This document shows positions 57,560 through 64,000 of a stretch of DNA of 64,000 bases, in pieces; within the stretch, counting starts at the first letter, position 1; the number at the start of each line of letters is the position of its first letter. A program made the position numbers and the translations under genes. Origin of the DNA: Pteria penguin (Eukaryota > Mollusca > Bivalvia > Pterioida > Pteriidae); the NCBI GenBank assembly GCA_035048485.1, contig CM068585.1, positions 51,041,186 through 51,105,185 of the forward strand, in the 5' to 3' direction. The notes beneath the pieces were generated by a model that made no database searches, was not told where the DNA came from, and saw only the letters and a list, made by a program, of their open reading frames with translations.

Positions 57560-58153
57560 CTAAGAACATGAAAATAGTCAAATACACACAGAAAACGAAG
57601 TTGCAAAACATTTTGATTGTATTACAGTTACGATACAGACTCATGACGGTCAATTAAGAAAATAAACTTCACTCAACTGGTGTTGTCAACCATTTTACGG
57701 GCGTCCACCTTCCAACTTACCATAAGCACGCACATTTTTTGAATAATCTCCAGCAGAACTCGTGTCATCAGACGATCGATTCTCCATTTAGGTCCAACAG
57801 CCGTTTTAAATTTCCCGCCACTGCATTTGACTAATTTATGAGTTACACGGGAACAGAAAAGGTTGTGGATATTTCTTCGGTCAACTGCAAATGAAAATTA
57901 TCCATATACCGTTCATTCTAAATCTCAGTAATACAAAAGTTTTGCGGCAACTCCTTTAAGTTGATAACGTCTTTGCTGCTCGTAAAGCAACAAAGACAGA
58001 AACCACACCAGAAGACATCTGAATAAGCTTTTGCTTCTTACCTTGAATCAAGTCAGGGTTCTCCTTAGGAACCGACTTCCGGCGATTTTCGCCGCCTACA
58101 GTCTCTTTTGTAGTTAGACATACGATTAATGTAAGTTCATACACGCACACGCA
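57326..58153 (-). CDS. Unrecognised gene, last three exons
   Basis: Minus strand. Exon 1 is ?-58042 (..ETVGGENRRKSVPKENPDLI, donor gtaaga), exon 2 is 57884-57721, exon 3 is 57559-57326 with TGA. Phases fit at both junctions (1, then 0). Exon 2 reads DRRNIHNLFCSRVTHKLVKC then GPKWRIDRLMTRVLLEIIQK. Exon 3 is acidic and Ser-rich (SSEESDPQLAITDLSQDTDS) and ends KHKLRNDSNISTS. No membrane segment or known motif was seen. Exon 1's upstream border is unclear: the frame is open to a stop at 58156-58154, with no ATG and only weak acceptors. The gene continues upstream or is partial. The 3' end abuts the repeat array. Confidence 0.48.
57721..57884 (-). CDS. Unrecognised gene, penultimate exon
   Basis: Acceptor attttcatttgcag, donor gtaagt. 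164 nt wholly open, basic and probably helical at its end (LLEIIQKMCVLM). Confidence 0.5.
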
Positions 58154-60640
58154 CTACGTACATTGATATATCGCATTTATACATTTACAGATCGTTCCCG
58201 GTGTGCTATCAATATAATACCCTAACAATTCGCAGTAAAAACAAAAATCACACGTTGAAAGAACATTTTTAGTTTGTTACTAATACGCAAGTCGTTCGCA
58301 AACAAATTTCCTTGGCTTGCTTGGACGAATAAGACCGTTCAAGTTACGTACCACTGCCGTACTGCTGACGAAAAAAACGTTTGCATTCCATTTGCATACC
58401 GTTCTTGCTGAGTTAGAGCTATTCGTACATACATGTACGTCCACAAATTTTGTGCATGCACAAAAAGTTTGTTTTGCTCAACGAACGACAGCGCACGTGA
58501 ACACATGAGAACGAACAACAACAAAGCGTTGTGAAACTGTGCTTCAGGAAATGCTAAATATTTGCAAAATTTAGACGTACAGGACCAATTCTTCATAGTG
58601 TGAAAGACCCATAAGAATGTAGTATATTGACTAGTATATTTATTTTTCAATTTCAGTTTTTATGTACCGGATCGATAGATCGGGGTCATATTGTTTTTGT
58701 CTCGTCTGTCTTCCTGATTCTCTTTCGAAAATTTATGTTCACTAATTTATACGAACATAAATAAGATGATTATAATATCGATAACAAGGATGAGACGTAA
58801 GTGTATGAATCCGTTAGGATAGTTGACCTCTGCTAAAGTGTTAACTTTTCTTTCTCTGTCCCAAACTATAAAATTGAAGAATGGTGGAGAATTTCAAAAG
58901 TAACAGCGCCTAAGCATGGGACATGCTCAATTGTTTTTAAAGGTGATGGCCAGGGATGCATAATGCAAACCATTATTGTTTAATCATTTCAAGCAAAGAA
59001 TTCACTGCGTTCTGGTTCAGTGAATAAGTATGCTAATTAAGTGTCTAGAATCAAGGAAATCGCCCCTCCTTGCTCGTTTTTTTTTTTCACTTTATTTGCC
59101 CCCAAACACCCCTAGAAGGCTTACTTCGCCTCATATTTTTCTTAAATCCCTTGCTGTTTTCTAAATTAGGGAGAAACTTGTCAAGTTGGTAATTAGTTCG
59201 CCTTTCTCAGTGTTCACAGTCTGAATTCCACAATTTTGAAGGGAAAAAAAGTTAATTCATTTTATAATTGAAAGATACTCTGGTCAAATTTATGTCAAAA
59301 ATCGATTACAACATTAGTTGTGTTTATAATTTAAAAAAAAATTATAAGTGCGTTTGACGCACGAAATGAAATTAAAATCTTATGAGTAATAAACTGAAGT
59401 AAGGTATTATATATTTCTTCCGGATATCTGCCCACATTTAAGACGTACAATTTGCGTTACATGTATACTTATTTAAAAAAATAAATTTAAGAAATATATA
59501 TATATGAATATATAAAGAAAGAAATAAAACTAATAAAGTGACTATTGGTAACCCTTTAATATTTCCAGAGATCGGAAGTAATGTGTCTCATTCCATGGAA
59601 TCTGGTTGAGACAGTGACACAGGCAGTGTTAGTTCGAGTTGTTTTAGATACTTAGTTTCGAAGTGGACTAATTATCTAATTTCGAAGGATTACTACAGAG
59701 AGTGGACAAGTCAGAACAAAATTGGAATTTCACATTATAGACCTATAAAAAAAATGGGGGGGGGGATTTTTTGAATAATGTATTCTTGCTGAGAAATTGA
59801 ACATAACAAAAGGGTTTATAAAATTTTATTCTAATATTCATTATTATAATTTTGCATATTGGAAGCCAGCTGTCTGTCTTATATTCGTTCAGCCATCGTA
59901 AGAAGGACGAATCTTTATCCCGAATCATTAAAAGGCTTGGCGGATCTAAGATATCCGGAGGAAATACATAATTATACCTTACTTCAGTTTACGAAATAAA
60001 ATTATTACTTAGCAAGCTGAAGACACAAAAATGTATTCACACCTCATTGCTTTAGACTGTATAGTGAATAATTGGGTAAAATGCTAAACAATTCTTTTTT
60101 TCTGTTACATAACATTCAGCACTCTTAACAAGAGTTATCTGAAGTGTTAATCTATGATAAAGCTGACATTTCCATTAGTAATGATAAGTAAGTTATACTC
60201 CTGTTAACAATTTGAAAAAAATGTATGTATCAAGGGTCAAGGTAAATTACAATGGTATGAAAAGGTAAGGTGGCTAAATAGTTAACTATAAAATGAAAGC
60301 TCTTTTTCTTCGAATATTTAACTTAATCTCACGCATAAGCCGTAACTCTACATTAGATTGGTTATTTGGTTTTTACTTTTAAGTAACTTTGGTAAGTTCT
60401 TTGCTTTCCAAGTATTTAATCTTGGATTTCCTTATTTTGAAACTTGAGCACCACTGAAGATTCCTAAGTTGTAATAATGCATCTTTGGTGAAGGGCGTAT
60501 ATATGTTCTTTGTACATGGTAAGGTTGGCGACCGTAAACCGGTCAAGACCACACCAATGGAGTGAGGTATGAAAATCACACGAGCAGTAAATCGTCCCAG
60601 CCATAACAATGTGTGATGCAATAATTTCCTGGTGCACAAG
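58154..60640. other. No gene recognised
   Basis: AT-rich DNA with short homopolymers (T9 near 59079, G9 near 59757). Nothing could be named. Confidence 0.45.
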
Positions 60641-60646
60641 ATTAAA

Positions 60647-60905
60647 GCCGGTGTGGCCTAGTGGTATCGCGCCGGACACCTGATCGGGAGGCCGGGGTTC
60701 GAGTCCCGCTCTGGTCATGCCGGTGTTCTGTCTTTCTGAAACAGTAAAATCCGAGGCCCCGTGTTGTGGTATGTATGGCACGTTAAAGATCCCTCACTGC
60801 GTTGGGTGGGTCCGTTGCAAAGGTCAAAATTTGTATGCCCCGCATCAGGCAGATGCCGTCACCATATACGTGAAGTATTCGTGGTGTGACGTAAACAAAT
60901 ATTAA
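60647..60905 (+). mobile_element. SINE, second family, inserted into repeat T
   Basis: The head has gtgtggcctagtggtatcgc and ggttcgagtcccgc (polymerase III A and B boxes). The body has ggcacgttaaagatccctca, gggtgggtccgttgcaaagg and atttgtatgccccgcatc. It is flanked by acaagattaaag and acaaaattgaaag, an imperfect duplication inside a repeat T sequence. The body end is shared with 44886-45104. Confidence 0.75.
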
Positions 60906-61039
60906 CCAATGTACAAAATTGAAAGGTATATATGTTCTATATTTATTATAATTATTAGGCCAGTGTCACAGCTGGTGGATAGGCATTTCCTGAGAGAATC
61001 ATGTCTAGTTTTCAGTGTTTTTGTAATGGTAATCTTTTT

Positions 61040-61400
61040 TCAGTTTTTTATACGCTCGTCATAAAACGGGACGTATTATGTTATGGCGTTGTCCGTCCGG
61101 GGTCACGTTTTCCGGACTTTTTGCAGTCTTTAAAGGTACTGGATTAAAACTTCGTATATTACGTTATATCATTAAGGGTCAGAAGCAATTCGCATTTGGG
61201 TATGCTTGCTTTGGATTTGCCAGAGTTATGCCTCTTTAACTTAGAAATTTTCAAAGATTTCACAGTTTCCCGGATTAATTTTTGCAGTGTGTCAAGGTAT
61301 TGGATTGTAACTTGGCCATTTATTAAAATTGATCCCCTTCAAGCTAAGGGTCGGGCGTATTATGCCGCGCTAGGCGTTGCTCTTGTATTGTACTGACATA
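61040..61400 (+). repeat. Repeat element bounded by 'cgtattatg' motifs
   Basis: It begins tatacgctcgtcataaaacg then ggacgtattatgttatggcg. It ends ggtcgggcgtattatgccgc then gctaggcgttgctcttgt. The start resembles the first unit of the 16050 array (cgcccgtc..atattatgctatg). Confidence 0.5.
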
Positions 61401-61439
61401 AAATGTATACTTAAATATTGCAGTCATGTAAATTATTCT

Positions 61440-61500
61440 TAAACTCATTAGTATCTCTCTCATGCATGGGTCTGCCCTTAGATTGATTCTTTGCTCTAAT
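61440..61500 (+). repeat. Repeat T, left-end fragment
   Basis: aaactcattagtatctctct then catgcatgggtctgcccttag, matching 12846-12900. Confidence 0.5.
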
Positions 61501-61794
61501 AATACGGATAACAATAATTATATAATTAGCCTAAATGAAAGCTACTTTTATTATATATCCTTTATTTTGTATAACATAATCAGAAAATGAGAATTTCAAA
61601 TTCAAAAAAGTCTTCTGTATTTTTATTTTATTCTATTACTATAATTTTTTTTTGAGGGGGGGTGTTTTGGCAAGGTGAGCTTAAGTCTAATGGGGATAAA
61701 CAGCTGGCAATGCATTCATATGCAGTATTTATAATGATTGGTGAATGGCATGTGTTCTTCTTGGTCATGTAAAGGTATCTATCCTATCTACAAA

Positions 61795-61935
61795 GGTGTG
61801 AATAGATACAGAAAATATATACATTTTAATTTTGTGCACCAGATGCGCATTTCGACAACTTATGTCTCTTCAGTGATGCTCGTAGCCGAATGGTTGGAAT
61901 TCTCATATCATCTAAATATTTGAAGAGCAGTATTG
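61795..61935 (-). repeat. Repeat T, inverted fragment
   Basis: attttgtgcaccagatgcgc, tctcttcagtgatgctcgta and atatttgaagagcagt are the reverse complement of 12915-13045. Confidence 0.6.
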
Positions 61936-63564
61936 TTGTTAGAAGGAAATCTCAAAAATAAATAACTGGGAAAAAGTTGGCCAGTAAATGGGGAATGTTG
62001 GTTAAGTTATTTCAAAGTCGGGGAACATACTTTTATTTCAATTTGCGATCTTTTGTGATTAAAACTCGTATGATGAAAAAAGTATGTACAATCAACCAAA
62101 CATTTAAAACATATAGAATTCGTTTTCTTTCTACACTAAAATGCCTGTAAATGTGGACTTGACATGTACATCAACCTTAACCATACATTTCTTTATCTTG
62201 CTAGCTGTTGTCCTACCAATCATCATTTCATACCACACACTACATTTACTTTGATCAACAGCACTATCAGCTATATACTCAATTTCCTCTTTACTCAGGT
62301 GATATTTTCAACGTTTTTAACATTAGCATCTATTTTTGAAAGTCCCATAACCTCTTCTTTATCTTCAGTTCTGATTCATTTGCTTTACATTCCTGTTCCC
62401 TGGGTATGATTAAGTTAAATATTTCCATAACATAGCCTTATCTTAGATCAATCAGCTAAAAGGCCCCAATGTATAAGTGTTAACAGTTGGAAAGCGAAGT
62501 ATGATAATGAAATCCTCAATTAATACTATTTAAGATTAAATAATAATATTTGAAACAATGTTAAAGCCTCTCAATCCTCCATCTTACTTTTTTTGCATCT
62601 CTGCATTTCACATGTTGAATTTGATTTCTTCCTTACAAGATCATTTTTATATTGTGATTTTCTGAGATTTTTTTCTAAAATTGAGCAACAATTCATTCTG
62701 ACAGCAATAAAATTTTACAAATCATAATTATCATATAGTCACACTGGGGCATAGTTGGGAATTGTTGAAAACATTATAGTAGTCTACTGATAAAACCCGA
62801 AAAAGGAACGGACAGCTCTTATACTTGCCACTAAAAGAGGTGCACATACAGTACATGATTACATATATTAAACTGTTAATATCAATAAATACTAGAAAAT
62901 GTTAATGCACACAGAATGGAGATCTACATGTTGAAGGAAAGGATTTCATTAATCCCTCCGCGTTTCCCCTATTCTAAATCAAAAGATCCTATAGAGTAAG
63001 ATATAAGATTTCAAGTTAAACATCAACTATTTCCTGCATACACGCGATATTTCATGTTTTTATCACTAAAAGCATGTTGTATGTACAGTACGTACTGTAC
63101 AATACTGTATGCATGTGTAAGCCTGATCAGATCGAGATCACTCATGAATTAAAAATCAATAGATAGTGAACTAGTTTATGAATAGATTGTGAATTTGGAT
63201 ATACATACCTGTGTCATTATCTCTAAATACAGGTTTTGTGTAAAGTACTTATAGATTGTTGTAAAAACCTTTTTCTAGAGAGCTTCTGTCATGTTTGTTT
63301 TAATTTCGATTCGCGGGAGAGCTGTATGTTTTGACCATTCCAATTGGTTCAATCCTGATTGTCCAACATTTTAAAAATCCTAAATCCTGATTGTCCAACA
63401 TGGATTTCAGGTTACCTGTATGACTAAATAAACACACCTGTAATCACTGAATAAACATACTAATTAAGGTAATCTTTTAGGTCTTTAGCAGCCATGCACA
63501 GTGCCACCCGAAGTGCATATCCTAATGCGATATTAAAGGGATGTTTTTTTCCCATTTTATTCAG
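61936..63564. other. No gene recognised
   Basis: AT-rich. A short direct repeat (aaatcctgattgtccaacat or close variant) occurs twice near 63350-63402. The open frame at 62164-62409 lacks support. Confidence 0.45.
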
Positions 63565-64000
63565 TGTGTGTGGAGGAGAGCCCAGCAGACCGGTCTACAG
63601 ATCCATACCAACAGAATGACGCTATTAGACATTTAGTCCGCAGAGCCGCTGCCTTACCGCTTGTGCCGTTAGACAAAACAGATGATGTCTGGGAATTCAC
63701 GCTTCAGGAGCTTTGGGATACAGCCGTTCCAGTAGCAACAACACAACATTTTACAGACTATATTACCGAACAGTGGGTGGAAAAAGATCGCTTGGTGTGG
63801 AACCATTTCAACAACGTCGGCCCGAGAACAAACCAACCACCTGGAAGGATGGCACTCCAAGATGAAAAAACAGGTACAGATCGCGCATCCGAACATATAC
63901 CAGATCCTCAGACACATCAAGCAGCTAATGAAATCGCCATCATTCAAATTCGTGCTGGAGGATTACCAAAACCGAAGAAAAGAGAATATCGCAACATAGA
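63565..64000 (+). CDS. MULE-transposase-like exon, runs off the window
   Basis: After acceptor tttcccattttattcag the frame reads LVRRAAALPLVPLDKTDDVW, FTDYITEQWVEKDRLVWNHF and NNVGPRTN. This resembles the C-terminal part of MULE-type transposase proteins common in invertebrates (..YW..WNHYxxxGPRTNNxxEGWH..). The expected NHLEGWHSKMKK..HPNIYQILRHIK is present but in a shifted frame (~63836-63935). QAANEIAIIQIRAGG then returns in the first frame. Two compensating indels or assembly errors are likely. It may be an active gene end, a domesticated protein or a pseudogene. Confidence 0.5.

Noticed and set aside
57048..57563. 171-residue plus-strand open frame
   Set aside because: It spans the 140-bp repeat array and then runs antisense to a better-supported exon (57559-57326) with a good acceptor.

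Overview
The window looks like AT-rich nuclear DNA of an invertebrate, most probably a bivalve mollusc. I infer this from split genes with GT-AG introns, long repeat-filled non-coding DNA, tRNA-derived SINEs whose 3' end resembles molluscan SINEs I know, and long arrays of ~140-160 bp units of a kind common in bivalves. No bacterial gene organisation, CRISPR array or rRNA is present. The species cannot be fixed from sequence alone.

Host-like genes are sparse and must be read across introns. Paralogue A (minus, 9946 to 229, five exons) and paralogue B (plus, 43645 to 54702, eight exons) share two nearly identical Cys-rich ectodomain exons but have different stalks, membrane segments and tails. 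B ends in a 92-residue tail with four tyrosines near its end (YEEI and YNHL motifs). A ends in a short tail with no YxxI/L pair. This resembles 'paired receptors' (same ectodomain, different signalling) and is the most novel item here. Other coding pieces are an unrecognised three-exon gene end (58153-57326, minus), a SAP-domain start plus SWIM-family-like exon (13701-15352, plus), a possible terminal exon (11763-11621, minus), and a MULE-transposase-like exon running off the right edge (63565-64000, plus).

Mobile DNA dominates. Two near-full-length Penelope-like elements (1763-5066 and 19393-22679, both plus) carry the GIY-YIG nuclease N-terminal to the reverse transcriptase, the permuted order known for the Naiad/Chlamys clade. 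At least five coding fragments and several detached 3' tails of the same group are scattered through the window. Both long copies are broken by frameshifts and share one extra A in an A8 run just before the YIDD motif. A Ty3/gypsy element (34631-38865, minus) is broken by frameshifts and stops, and a SINE with a 12-bp target-site duplication is nested in its gag region. Three more SINEs, a ~158-bp tandem array (16030-18410) and other repeat families fill the rest.

Layout: 0-10 kb, paralogue A with Penelope copy 1 in its first intron; 10-19 kb, sparse coding plus the 158-bp array; 19-33 kb, Penelope copy 2 and fragments; 34-39 kb, gypsy; 43-55 kb, paralogue B; 55-61 kb, repeat array, unrecognised gene and SINE; 61-64 kb, repeats and the MULE-like exon.
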